Positions 28,757 through 36,850 of a stretch of 64,000 nt of DNA are shown piece by piece. The notes beneath the pieces are model-generated. The model did not search any database and was not told where the DNA came from. It worked only from the letters and a program-made list of their open reading frames with translations. This DNA is from Comamonas endophytica (GTDB lineage: Bacteria; Pseudomonadota; Gammaproteobacteria; Burkholderiales; Burkholderiaceae_C), in assembly GCF_023634805.2 (NCBI RefSeq), contig NZ_CP106881.1:2015501-2079500 (forward strand), given 5' to 3'. A program made the position numbers and the translations under genes. Position 1 is the first letter of the stretch. The number at the start of each line of letters is the position of its first letter.

Positions 28757-29464
28757 ATGAAGAAGATGGGAGCGCGCTGTGCGCTTTGGGGGGCCGGGCT
28801 GGTGCTGGCCCTGGCGGGATGCGCCACGCAGACGGCCACCGCACCGGTTGCCGGGCAATACGCGGCGGGGCGCGCGCAGCTGGCGCTGCCCGCGGGCGCC
28901 TGGACCGATCTGGGCGCGGCCGATGAGGCCTGGGCGCCGCTGCCCAGCTCCAGCCCCGTGGCGCTGCAAAGCCGCGCGCTGGTGCTCAAGGGCCCCGGGC
29001 AGGAGCCCCTGGCGGTGGTGCTCGTGCGCACCAATGCCTCGAACCTGTTCTGGCGCTCCGTGTCCTGGGGCCTGAACTGCCCACGCGAGCTCGATGTGCT
29101 GATGTTCGACGATGCCGCCGGCAGCTCCGACCGCATGGACTGCCTGCGACTGCGCCGCAATGCCCAGGCGCAGCAGTGGCTCAAGCGCACCAAGCCCGAA
29201 ACCCAGGCCTGGCTCGAACGCCGCCAGCAGCTGCCCACGTTGCCCTACAGCCACCTGAGCTACCGCTTCGCCACGGTCGACGGCGGCATGGTGGAGCTGC
29301 AGATCCTTGCCGATCAGCGCCTGCTGCAACCGGAAAAGGGCAGCCAGGGCAGCCAGGGCCGGCAGCTGCGCGACTGGGCGCAGGCGGTGGCCAGCGCGGC
29401 GCGCGACAGCCTGTCGTCCCTCAATGGCGAGCTGGTGCTGCCCGCATTCCCGGGGTCGATCTGA
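28757..29464 (+). CDS. Predicted lipoprotein of unknown function
   Basis: A 235-residue protein with a signal sequence ending LALAGC (lipobox), so it is probably anchored in the outer membrane. The mature chain has no motif I recognise. It contains two further Cys (NCPRELDV and MDCLRLRR) that could form a disulfide in the periplasm, and ends with a helix rich in Gln and Ala. AGAGAGGA precedes the ATG. It stands between fba and fadD on the same strand, with fadD 96 bases downstream. Confidence 0.65.
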   Translation: MKKMGARCALWGAGLVLALAGCATQTATAPVAGQYAAGRAQLALPAGAWTDLGAADEAWAPLPSSSPVALQSRALVLKGPGQEPLAVVLVRTNASNLFWRSVSWGLNCPRELDVLMFDDAAGSSDRMDCLRLRRNAQAQQWLKRTKPETQAWLERRQQLPTLPYSHLSYRFATVDGGMVELQILADQRLLQPEKGSQGSQGRQLRDWAQAVASAARDSLSSLNGELVLPAFPGSI

Positions 29465-29560
29465 GTCGGCCGACGCTAGGGTAATCACAGGCTGCGGGGA
29501 TCCAGAGCTCGGCTGACAATCTTTGCAGTGTCGGCAAGAACTACTGGAGGCCCCAAGAGC

Positions 29561-31237
29561 ATGAGTGATCGTCCCTGGCTGAGCGCATATCCCCAAGGGG
29601 TGCCTGCGGAAATCGACGCGACCCAATACCAGTCGCTGGTGGCCTTGATGGAAGAGGCCTTCACTGAATACCGTGACCGGGTGGCATACAGCTTCATGGG
29701 CAAGGAACTGAGCTTTGCGCAGACCGACGTGCAAAGCCGGGCGCTGGCCGCCTACCTGCAGGGGCTGGGGCTGGCCAAGGGCGACCGCGTGGCGCTGATG
29801 ATGCCCAACATGCCGCAGTACCCGGTCGCGGTGGCCGCGGTGCTGCGCGCGGGGTTCGTGGTGGTCAACGTGAATCCGCTGTACACCGCGCGCGAGCTCG
29901 AGCACCAGCTGCGCGACTCGGGCGCCAAGGCCATCGTCATCATCGAGAACTTCGCGGCCACGCTGCAGGCCTGCATTCCCGCCACCGCCGTCAAGCATGT
30001 GGTGCTGTGCGCGATGGGCGACCAGCTGGGCCTGTTCCGCGGGGCATTGGTCAATTACGTGGTGCGCAAGGTCAGGAAGCTGGTGCCGCCGTTCCAGCTG
30101 CCCGGCGCCGTGCGCTTCAACGACGCGCTGGCCAAGGGGGTGGGAACGGACTTCGAGGCGCCCATGCTGGGGCCCGACGACATCGCGCTGCTGCAATACA
30201 CCGGCGGCACCACCGGCGTGAGCAAGGGGGCGGTGCTGCTGCATCGCAACGTCATTGCCAACGTGCTGCAGTCCGAAGCCTGGAACGCGCCGGTCATGGA
30301 CAAGATCCCGGCTGGCGAGCAGCCCGCCAGCGTCTGTGCGCTGCCGCTCTACCACATCTTCGCCTTCACGGTGAACATGATGCTGTCCATGCGCACGGGC
30401 GGCAAGACGATCCTGATTCCGAATCCGCGCGACCTCAAGGCGACGCTGAAGGAGCTGTCCAGGCAGCGCTTCCACAGCTTCCCGGCCGTGAGCACGCTGT
30501 TCAACGGCCTGGCGCACCACCCGGACTTCGGCACCGTCGACTGGTCGCACCTCAAGGTCTCGGTGGGCGGCGGCATGGCGGTGCAGGGCGCCGTGGCGCA
30601 GCTGTGGCTGGAGAAGACCGGCTGCCCGATCTGCGAAGGCTACGGCCTGTCGGAAACCAGCCCCTCGGTCAGCTGCAACCCGGTCACCAACAGCCAGTTC
30701 ACCGGCACCATCGGCGTGCCGCTGCCCAGCACCTGGATGAAGCTGATCGACGACGCCGGCAACGACGTGACGCAGCCGGGCGCTGCGGGCGAGATTGCCA
30801 TCAAGGGGCCGCAGGTCATGGCCGGCTACTGGCAGCGGCCGGATGAAACCGCCAGGGCCATGACGGCCGACGGCTTCTTCAAGTCCGGCGATATCGGCAC
30901 CGTCGATGCCAACGGCTTCTTCAAGGTGGTGGACCGCAAGAAGGACATGGTGCTGGTCAGCGGCTTCAATGTCTATCCGAATGAAGTCGAAGACGTGGTG
31001 GCGCGCTGCCCGGGCGTGCTGGAATGCGCGGTGGTCGGCATTCCCGACGAGAAGACCGGCGAGGCCGTAAAGCTGGTGATCGTCAGGAAGGACGCGGCGC
31101 TGACCGAGCAGGCGGTGCGCGATTTCTGCCGCTCGAACCTGACGGGCTACAAGCAGCCGCGGGTGATCGAGTTCCGCAAGGAGCTGCCTAAAACCCCGGT
31201 TGGCAAGATCCTGCGCCGCGAGCTCCGCAGCCATTAA
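29561..31237 (+). CDS. fadD: Long-chain fatty acid-CoA ligase
   Basis: A 558-residue adenylate-forming enzyme that activates fatty acids to acyl-CoA for beta-oxidation and lipid synthesis. The AMP-binding loop LLQYTGGTTGVSKGAVLLHRN, CEGYGLSETSPSVSCNP, the hinge GFFKSGDIG...DRKKDMVLVSGFNVYPNEVE and the C-terminal Lys in TPVGKILRREL are all present. Length is close to E. coli FadD (561). ATG 29561 (MSDRPWLSAYP) has TGGAGG upstream. The typical terminator follows. Confidence 0.95.
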   Translation: MSDRPWLSAYPQGVPAEIDATQYQSLVALMEEAFTEYRDRVAYSFMGKELSFAQTDVQSRALAAYLQGLGLAKGDRVALMMPNMPQYPVAVAAVLRAGFVVVNVNPLYTARELEHQLRDSGAKAIVIIENFAATLQACIPATAVKHVVLCAMGDQLGLFRGALVNYVVRKVRKLVPPFQLPGAVRFNDALAKGVGTDFEAPMLGPDDIALLQYTGGTTGVSKGAVLLHRNVIANVLQSEAWNAPVMDKIPAGEQPASVCALPLYHIFAFTVNMMLSMRTGGKTILIPNPRDLKATLKELSRQRFHSFPAVSTLFNGLAHHPDFGTVDWSHLKVSVGGGMAVQGAVAQLWLEKTGCPICEGYGLSETSPSVSCNPVTNSQFTGTIGVPLPSTWMKLIDDAGNDVTQPGAAGEIAIKGPQVMAGYWQRPDETARAMTADGFFKSGDIGTVDANGFFKVVDRKKDMVLVSGFNVYPNEVEDVVARCPGVLECAVVGIPDEKTGEAVKLVIVRKDAALTEQAVRDFCRSNLTGYKQPRVIEFRKELPKTPVGKILRRELRSH

Positions 31238-31282
31238 AAACCTGCGCAGTGCCGGCGCACGGCAATCCCTCCACAATCGCAG

Positions 31283-31311
31283 ACCGCCGCGCCACGCGGC
31301 GGTTTCTTTTT
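31283..31311 (+). terminator. Rho-independent terminator of fadD
   Basis: ACCGCCGC-GCCAC-GCGGCGGT followed by TTCTTTTT; it ends only 16 bases before the mtnN start, so mtnN may depend on read-through or on a promoter inside this segment. Confidence 0.85.
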
Positions 31312-31326
31312 CATGCCTGGAAATAC

Positions 31327-32070
31327 ATGACGATTGCGATTTTGAGTGCCTTGCCCGAAGAGCAGGCCGGTTGGGTGCAGGGCCTGCAGGACGTGCGCGC
31401 CACGCGGCATGCGGGGCGGCAGTTCTGGCAGGGGCGCTGGCAGGGCGCGGGCGTGGCGCACGAGCTGGTCTGCGCGCTGTCGGGCATCGGCAAGGTGGCT
31501 GCCGCGACCACGGCCGCGGCGCTGATCGAGCGCTTTGGCGCCACGCGCATCGTCTTCACCGGCGTGGCGGGCGGGCTCGGTCCGGGCGTGCGCGTGGGCG
31601 ACGTGGTGGTGGCCAGCGACTACCTGCAGCATGACCTCGATGCCTCGCCGCTGTTCCCGCGCTGGGAGCTGCCCGGCTATGGCCGCACGCGCCTGGCCTG
31701 CGATGCGGTGATGAGCGCGGCGCTGCATGCGGCCAGCCGGGACTGCGTGAGCGAAGCCGGGCGCGCGCATTGCGGGCTGGTGGCGAGCGGCGACCAATTC
31801 GTCGGCAGCGCCCAGGCCTCGCAGGCGCTGCGCACGGGCCTGGCGGCAGCGGGCCACGAGGTGCTGGCCGTCGAGATGGAGGGCGCGGCCGTGGCCCAGA
31901 CCTGCCATGACTATGGCGTGCCGTTTGCCGCCATGCGCACGATCTCCGATTGCGCGGATGACAGCGCGGCGGTGGACTTCTCCGACTTCGTGCGCAATGT
32001 GGCGAGCCGGTATGCGCAGGAGATCCTCACCGGATTTTTGCAGCGCATCGGGCCGTTGCCCAGGGCCTGA
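31327..32070 (+). CDS. mtnN: 5'-methylthioadenosine/S-adenosylhomocysteine nucleosidase
   Basis: A 247-residue enzyme cleaving the glycosidic bond of methylthioadenosine and S-adenosylhomocysteine, needed for SAM recycling. TIAILSALPEE at the N-terminus, VFTGVAGGLGPGVRVGDVVVAS and VEMEGAAVAQTCHDYGVPFAAMRTISD at the C-terminus carry the purine-binding and catalytic Glu/Asp residues of the family. It converges with corA, the two stops being three bases apart. Confidence 0.93.
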   Translation: MTIAILSALPEEQAGWVQGLQDVRATRHAGRQFWQGRWQGAGVAHELVCALSGIGKVAAATTAAALIERFGATRIVFTGVAGGLGPGVRVGDVVVASDYLQHDLDASPLFPRWELPGYGRTRLACDAVMSAALHAASRDCVSEAGRAHCGLVASGDQFVGSAQASQALRTGLAAAGHEVLAVEMEGAAVAQTCHDYGVPFAAMRTISDCADDSAAVDFSDFVRNVASRYAQEILTGFLQRIGPLPRA

Positions 32071-32073
32071 GGC

Positions 32074-33060
32074 TTATTTCAACCAGCCGCGCTTCCTAAA
32101 GTACAGCATCGGCCCCACGGCGCTGGCCGCCATCAGCGCCAGCGCGAACGGGTAGCCCAGCGTCCAGTCCAGCTCCGGCATGAACTTGAAGTTCATGCCG
32201 TAGGCGCTGGCCACCAGCGTCGGCGGCAGCAGCGCGACGCTGGCCACCGAGAAGATGCGGATGATCTTGTTCTGGTTGATATTGATGAAACCGACGGTGG
32301 CATCCATCAGGAAGTTGATCTTCTCGAACAGGAAGGCAGTGTGGCTGTCGAGCGATTCGATGTCGCGCAGGATCTGGCGCGCCTCCTCGAACTGCTCGGC
32401 GTTGAGCATCTTGCTGCGCATCATGAAGCTCACGGCGCGGCGCGTGTCCATCACGTTGCGGCGGATGCGCGAGTTCATGTCTTCCTGGCGCGCAATGGCC
32501 GAGAGCACCTCGCTGGCGCGCGCGTCGTCGACCTCGCCGGACAGCACCTGGGTGCTGACCTTTTCCAGCGCGTCGTAGATGCGCTCGAGCGTGTCGGCCG
32601 AGTACTCGGCGTCGGCATCGAAGAGCTTGAGCAGCACTTCCTTGGCATCCTCGAGCAGGCCCGGAGCGCGGCGCGCGCGCATGCGCAGCAGGCGGAACAC
32701 CGGCACGTCCTCGTCGTGGATGGAAAACAGCACGCCGCGGCTCCTGAGCTCGGCGTTGTGCTGGTTCAGGATGAAGGCCACGCGCACCGAGCGCGGGTCT
32801 TCGTCGTCATCGATCAGGAAGTCGCTGCGGATGTGCAGCTCGCCATTGTCTTCTTCGTAGAAACGCGCCGACTCCTCGATGTCCTCGTCCATCGCGTCTT
32901 CGGGAATCGACAGGCCGAAGTGCTGCTTGATCCAGCGCTTTTCCTCGAGCGTGGGCGATTCGAGGTCGACCCAGATGGGCTGGAACCGGGCCAGGTCTTC
33001 CAGCGAGTCGATCTCTCCCTGGACCAGGCGGCCATTGGTCAGCGTAAAGATGTTGAGCAT
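32074..33060 (-). CDS. corA: Magnesium/cobalt transporter CorA
   Basis: A 328-residue CorA-family channel. The cytoplasmic N-terminal two thirds are acidic and helical (EDAMDEDIEESARFYEEDNGE); two C-terminal transmembrane helices are joined by the selectivity motif YGMNF followed by KFMPEL. Length is typical. It is preceded by a well-placed GGGAG. The unusual structured leader upstream is listed separately. Confidence 0.95.
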   Translation of the reverse strand: MLNIFTLTNGRLVQGEIDSLEDLARFQPIWVDLESPTLEEKRWIKQHFGLSIPEDAMDEDIEESARFYEEDNGELHIRSDFLIDDDEDPRSVRVAFILNQHNAELRSRGVLFSIHDEDVPVFRLLRMRARRAPGLLEDAKEVLLKLFDADAEYSADTLERIYDALEKVSTQVLSGEVDDARASEVLSAIARQEDMNSRIRRNVMDTRRAVSFMMRSKMLNAEQFEEARQILRDIESLDSHTAFLFEKINFLMDATVGFININQNKIIRIFSVASVALLPPTLVASAYGMNFKFMPELDWTLGYPFALALMAASAVGPMLYFRKRGWLK

Positions 33061-33074
33061 TGCTCACTCCCATG

Positions 33075-33107
33075 TCATTTTTCTGCGGCGGCGGTGAAAG
33101 AGGTCAT
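33075..33107 (-). CDS. Possible 10-codon leader ORF of corA
   Basis: ATG followed by codons for TSFTAAAEK and TGA, ending 14 bases before the corA start and just before its RBS. The 3' arm of the adjacent hairpin contains GGGGG eight bases before this ATG, so the hairpin could hide its ribosome site. Short leader peptides regulate Mg2+ transporter genes in enterobacteria (mgtL), but this peptide is not proline-rich and has no known homologue to my knowledge. Chance is a real possibility. Confidence 0.2.
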   Translation of the reverse strand: MTSFTAAAEK

Positions 33108-33108
33108 G

Positions 33109-33143
33109 CTTTCAACCCCCGCAGCGATGCCGGGAGTTGAAAG
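33109..33143 (-). promoter_or_regulatory. Strong hairpin in the corA leader
   Basis: On the minus strand CTTTCAACTCCC pairs with GGGGGTTGAAAG over twelve contiguous pairs (one G-U), then after one bulged G a further GCA/TGC closes a TCGC loop. No U-tract follows, so it is not a terminator. Its position 48-83 bases upstream of the corA start codon makes it part of the mRNA leader if the promoter is further upstream, and so a candidate cis-regulatory element. Confidence 0.55.
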
Positions 33144-33237
33144 CTACCGACTGGGGTAGGTTTCCATGGAGCAGTCTCCAGTGTTCTTGAAGCCGGGAAT
33201 TATCGCATTGCGCACGCGCCGCGCCGCGCGGCGCGCA

Positions 33238-33271
33238 AAAGCCCGCGCCGGACGGGCGGCGGCGCGGCTTT
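33238..33271 (-). terminator. Terminator of the tsaB-rimI-UDG operon
   Basis: On the minus strand AAAGCC and GCGCCG pair with CGGCGC and GGCTTT (one bulge), followed by TTTTGCG. It overlaps the stop codon of the UDG-like gene. Confidence 0.6.
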
Positions 33272-34062
33272 CATCGCGCTGTCACGCTGCGGCCCAGTGC
33301 CTGCGCCCGGCACAGGTCGGCCCAGGCTGCGGGCTTGGCATGCGCGGCGCGCAGCAGGTAGCCGGGATCGTAGGTGACCACGGCAGGCCGGCCTGCGACC
33401 TGGTGCGGCTCGGCGCGCAGCCGGCCCAGCGCGTCGGTGCGGCCGAGCACGGCGCGGGCCGCGGCCAGTCCGAGCACCAGGACGCGCGCCGGCTGCAGCT
33501 GCTGCACCATGGCGCGCAGGCCGCTGTCGAGCGGCATGCAGTCGGGGGACGAGGCCGGCGCGCTGTCGCGCTCGAGCGCCGCGCTCCAGACGCGCGGATG
33601 CCGGTGCAGGCGCAGCGCGCGCAGCATGTTGTCGAGCAGGCGCGCGGCATCGCCTTCGAGCACCGTGCCGCGGACTGGCGCCGTGGCGACCGTTGCGGGC
33701 AGGCTCTGCGCCGTGGGATGCTCGAGCAGGATCAGCCAGCCGCCATCGGCCGCGTCCGCCGTGGCGTCCGTGGCATCGCCCGGGCCGTAGACCGGACGCG
33801 CCGGGTGCAGCCGCCAGCCCAGGGCCGCGGCAGCTTCGGGCTGCGGCGCAGCCGGTGCGGGCTGAACGGACGGTGGGCGGGCCGCAGGCTGGCTGGCGGC
33901 GCGTGGCGGCGGGTTGGCCGCTGTCTGCGCGGCGCGCGGGGCAGCACGTTCTTCCATGGCGGGCGCGGCGCCGGCAATGTCCGCCACCGGGCCGGGCTGC
34001 CAGACCGTGATGCCCATTTCCTGCAGCATGGCGCGCTGGCGCGCATCGAGGTTCAGGGCCAT
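33271..34062 (-). CDS. Uracil-DNA glycosylase-like protein lacking catalytic residues
   Basis: A 263-residue protein. After a Pro/Ala-rich linker (residues 30-80), the C-terminal half matches the family 4/5 UDG layout: a glycosylase core ending PARVLVLGLAAARAVLG...LGRLRAEPHQVAGRPAVVTYDPGYLLRAAHAKPAAWADLC. However, the motif normally read TYHPSYLLR is TYDPGYLLR (Asp232 for the catalytic His), the usual GExPG...PFVG motif is absent (LEHPTAQS...), and only two Cys residues remain, too few for the iron-sulfur cluster. It is probably a non-catalytic relative. It overlaps rimI by ten bases at its start, so it is in the tsaB-rimI operon. Confidence 0.75.
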   Translation of the reverse strand: MALNLDARQRAMLQEMGITVWQPGPVADIAGAAPAMEERAAPRAAQTAANPPPRAASQPAARPPSVQPAPAAPQPEAAAALGWRLHPARPVYGPGDATDATADAADGGWLILLEHPTAQSLPATVATAPVRGTVLEGDAARLLDNMLRALRLHRHPRVWSAALERDSAPASSPDCMPLDSGLRAMVQQLQPARVLVLGLAAARAVLGRTDALGRLRAEPHQVAGRPAVVTYDPGYLLRAAHAKPAAWADLCRAQALGRSVTAR

Positions 34063-34538
34063 AGCTTGAGGCTCATGATGATGGCGTGCTCGCGTTGGCC
34101 ATCGGCCGCCGGGTAATAGTTCTTGCGCTCGGCAATCCGCTGGTAGCCATGCCTTTCGTAGATCGCCCGTGCACGTGCATTGCTGGCGCGCACCTCCAGC
34201 CACAGCCACAGCGCCTGGCGCTGGCGCGACCACAGCGCCAGGGCATCGAGCATGACGCGGGCCCAGCCCCGGCCCTGGTGCGCGGGCGCGACGGTAAGGT
34301 TGAGCAGGTGCACCTCGTCGAGCACCGTCATGGCCACGAAATAGCCCAACAGCTGGTCATCGGCATCGAGCAGAAGCTGCGCCTCGTAGCCCGCGGCCAG
34401 CGCGTCGATGAAGTTGCCGCGCGTCCAGGGATGGCTGTAGGCCTGCTGTTCGATGGGCAGCAGCGTATCGAGCCAAGCCACGGTCAGGGGCGCAAAGCGG
34501 ACGGCTGTTTCGCGGGCAGGCAGGCTGGCGGGAATCAT
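34053..34538 (-). CDS. rimI: Ribosomal protein alanine N-acetyltransferase RimI
   Basis: A 161-residue GNAT enzyme. LDEVHLLNLTVAPAHQGRGWARVMLDAL holds the acetyl-CoA-binding Q/R-x-x-G-x-G/A motif, and LEVRASNARARAIYERHGYQRIAERKNYYP is the typical RimI C-terminal stretch. RimI acetylates the N-terminus of ribosomal protein S18. Starts and stops overlap on both sides (four bases with tsaB, ten with the UDG-like gene), as expected for a translationally coupled operon. Confidence 0.93.
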   Translation of the reverse strand: MIPASLPARETAVRFAPLTVAWLDTLLPIEQQAYSHPWTRGNFIDALAAGYEAQLLLDADDQLLGYFVAMTVLDEVHLLNLTVAPAHQGRGWARVMLDALALWSRQRQALWLWLEVRASNARARAIYERHGYQRIAERKNYYPAADGQREHAIIMSLKLWP

Positions 34539-35227
34539 GGATGGGGCGGGGCGGCAAGGCGTGCGGCGGCACGTTCGGCGGTAGTTTGCGCCACTTTATC
34601 GCGGATATACAAGGGCAGTGCCGCGGCGGCCGGCGCGCTGCCCTGGGCGGCAAGCAGCGTGGGCGCCAGGCGCAGCAACGCCGCGGCCGTCGGCAGCGCC
34701 GCCAGGTGCCGGGCACCGGGCGCGAGACGCTCGCCATAGGCCGCTTGGGCATTGCCGGCCACGGCCCAGCCCGCAGGGACCTGCAGCAGCTCGGGTGCGC
34801 AGACCCCGGTCTCGCCCGCGGCCTGCCAGGCACCGCCCTGCCAGCGGTAGGGGGCGTGATAGACCTCGTTCATGCGTGCGTCGAGCACCGCCACGACTTC
34901 GGTGCAGCCATGCTCGGCGCGCGCCGCCTCGGCCACCGCCAGCAGCGTGTCGACGGGCAGCACCGGCACATCGGCGCCAAAGGCCAGGCCCTGGGCAATG
35001 GCGCAGGCGGTGCGCAGGCCGGTGAACGAGCCCGGGCCGCGGCCGAAGACGATGGCGTCGAGCGCCTGGAATTCCAGCCCGGCTTCCGCCATGAGCCGGC
35101 GGATGGCCGGCAGCAGCTGCGCCGACGACTGGGCGCCGCCGGGACCGCGGTGCTGCCACAGCGCGTCGGCGCGCTGGACGGCAATGCAAAGGGTGTCGGT
35201 GCTGGTATCGAAGGCAAGCAGGTTCAT
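34535..35227 (-). CDS. tsaB: tRNA t6A synthesis protein TsaB
   Basis: A 230-residue ASKHA-fold protein: MNLLAFDTSTDTLCIAVQ at the N-terminus, then GRGPGSFTGLRTACAIAQGLAFGADVPVLPVDTLLAVA, which is the TsaB signature. TsaB pairs with TsaD and TsaE to attach threonylcarbamoyl to A37 of ANN-decoding tRNAs. The donor is made by the Sua5-type enzyme encoded at 39.5 kb. tsaB is the first gene of the operon with rimI. Confidence 0.92.
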   Translation of the reverse strand: MNLLAFDTSTDTLCIAVQRADALWQHRGPGGAQSSAQLLPAIRRLMAEAGLEFQALDAIVFGRGPGSFTGLRTACAIAQGLAFGADVPVLPVDTLLAVAEAARAEHGCTEVVAVLDARMNEVYHAPYRWQGGAWQAAGETGVCAPELLQVPAGWAVAGNAQAAYGERLAPGARHLAALPTAAALLRLAPTLLAAQGSAPAAAALPLYIRDKVAQTTAERAAARLAAPPHP

Positions 35228-35344
35228 GGGAGATGCCAGAAGGAGCGGCGGGGCGCAAGCGTGCAAGCCCTTGATTATCGGCGCCCGCGCCACGGCCTGC
35301 GCGCCGTGGTTGCAAAGACCGCCGCGCGGGCTAGACTGCTTGCC

Positions 35345-36796
35345 ATGTCATTGCTGTCCATCCTGCGGCGCATGCGTGTGCGCGTCCTTTTGGGCCTCTC
35401 CCTTTCCCTGGCGCTGTGGGCCTCCCAGGCTCCGGCGGCCACCCCGCTGCCGCCCGCAGTGGTCGCCGCACTGGCGCGTGCCCAGCTGCCGGCCGACGCG
35501 CTGTCGGTGCTGGTCGTGGAGGCCGAAGGCGCCGCCGCGCCGCGCCTGGCCTGGCATCCGGACCGGCCAATGAGCCCGGCTTCCGTCATGAAGCTCGTGA
35601 CCACCTTTGCCGCGCTGGACCAGCTGGGCCCGGCATATACCTGGAGCACGCCGTTCTACTTTGGCGGGCCGGTGGAGGCGGGGGTGCTGCGCGGCCCGCT
35701 CTATATCCAGGGCCAGGGGGACCCGCGGCTGGTGATGGAGCGGCTGTGGCTTGCGCTGCGCCGGCTGCAGGCGCTGGGCGTGCGCGCGATCGAGGGCGAT
35801 ATCGTGCTCGACCGCTCGGCCTTTGCGCTGCCCGCGCATGACCCGGGCCTGTTCGACGGCGAGCCGTTGCGTCCGTACAACGTGGCGCCCGATGCGCTGC
35901 TGGTCAACTACAAGGCGCTGGTGATGGGCTTTGTGCCTGATGTGGCAGCCGGCGTGGCGCGGATCCAGTACAACCCGCCGCTGGCTGGCATGGAGCTGCA
36001 GCCGAGCGTGCCGCTGGCACCCGAGGGCACCTCCTGCGGCGACTGGCAAATGGGCCTGCAGGCGGCTCTGGAGCTGCCGACACGGATGGATTTCGCGGGC
36101 AGCTATCCGGCCGCGTGCGGTGAGCGCAACTGGGCGGTGGCGCCGGTCGACTATGCACGTTTCGCGGCACGCGCGATCGAGGGCATGTGGCGCGAATTGG
36201 GCGGCCAGCTTGGCGGCACGGTGCGCGACGGCCGCGTGCCGGCGGGGCTCGAGCCGGCCATGGTGGTCGAGTCGGATCCGCTTGCGCAGATCGTCAGGGA
36301 TATCAATAAAAATAGCAGCAACGTCATGACTCAGCAGGTTTTGCTGACCATGGGCCGGGAGCGTGCGGGCGTGGGCAGCTGGGACAGCGCGCAGGCGGCG
36401 CTGCGCCAGTGGTGGCAACAGCGCGTGGGCAGCCAGGGGGTGCTCATCGTGGAAAACGGCGCAGGTCTGAGCCGCCAGGAGCGCGTCACCGCCCAGGGCC
36501 TGGCGCGCATGCTGCAGTTGGCCTGGGCCTCGCCCGTGATGCCTGAATTCCTGGCCTCGCTGCCGGTGCTGGGCGTGGATGGCTCGCTGCGCCACAGCCA
36601 GACGCTCGTCACCGGCCGGGCCCACCTCAAGACCGGCACGCTGCGCGATGTATCAGCGCTTGCAGGCTTCGTGCATGCGGCCAGTGGCCGGCGCTATGTA
36701 ATGGTCGCGCTGGTCAACGACCCGCGCGCATCCGTCGCCCGCCCGGCCTTGGAGGCATTGGTGGAATGGGTGGTCAGCGATCTCGCACCGCTATAA
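35345..36796 (+). CDS. dacB: D-alanyl-D-alanine carboxypeptidase/endopeptidase (PBP4)
   Basis: A 483-residue peptidase of family S13 with a signal peptide (LLGLSLSLALWASQAPAAT). The catalytic motifs are SVMK (Ser80, Lys83), SSN in INKNSSNVMTQQ and KTG in HLKTGTLRDVS; all are intact. It trims peptide stems and cuts cross-links during peptidoglycan maturation. Start ATG 35345 or 35372. It diverges from tsaB and sits upstream of an alpha/beta hydrolase gene in the same direction. Confidence 0.93.
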   Translation: MSLLSILRRMRVRVLLGLSLSLALWASQAPAATPLPPAVVAALARAQLPADALSVLVVEAEGAAAPRLAWHPDRPMSPASVMKLVTTFAALDQLGPAYTWSTPFYFGGPVEAGVLRGPLYIQGQGDPRLVMERLWLALRRLQALGVRAIEGDIVLDRSAFALPAHDPGLFDGEPLRPYNVAPDALLVNYKALVMGFVPDVAAGVARIQYNPPLAGMELQPSVPLAPEGTSCGDWQMGLQAALELPTRMDFAGSYPAACGERNWAVAPVDYARFAARAIEGMWRELGGQLGGTVRDGRVPAGLEPAMVVESDPLAQIVRDINKNSSNVMTQQVLLTMGRERAGVGSWDSAQAALRQWWQQRVGSQGVLIVENGAGLSRQERVTAQGLARMLQLAWASPVMPEFLASLPVLGVDGSLRHSQTLVTGRAHLKTGTLRDVSALAGFVHAASGRRYVMVALVNDPRASVARPALEALVEWVVSDLAPL

Positions 36797-36850
36797 GGTG
36801 GGGTGGGGCCGGCGTCTTGCCGCGTCCGATACCGCATCGAGAGGTGCAGC

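Noticed and set aside
31283..31326. Possible riboswitch between fadD and mtnN
   Set aside because: The only structure is a standard rho-independent terminator; the remaining space is too short for an aptamer.
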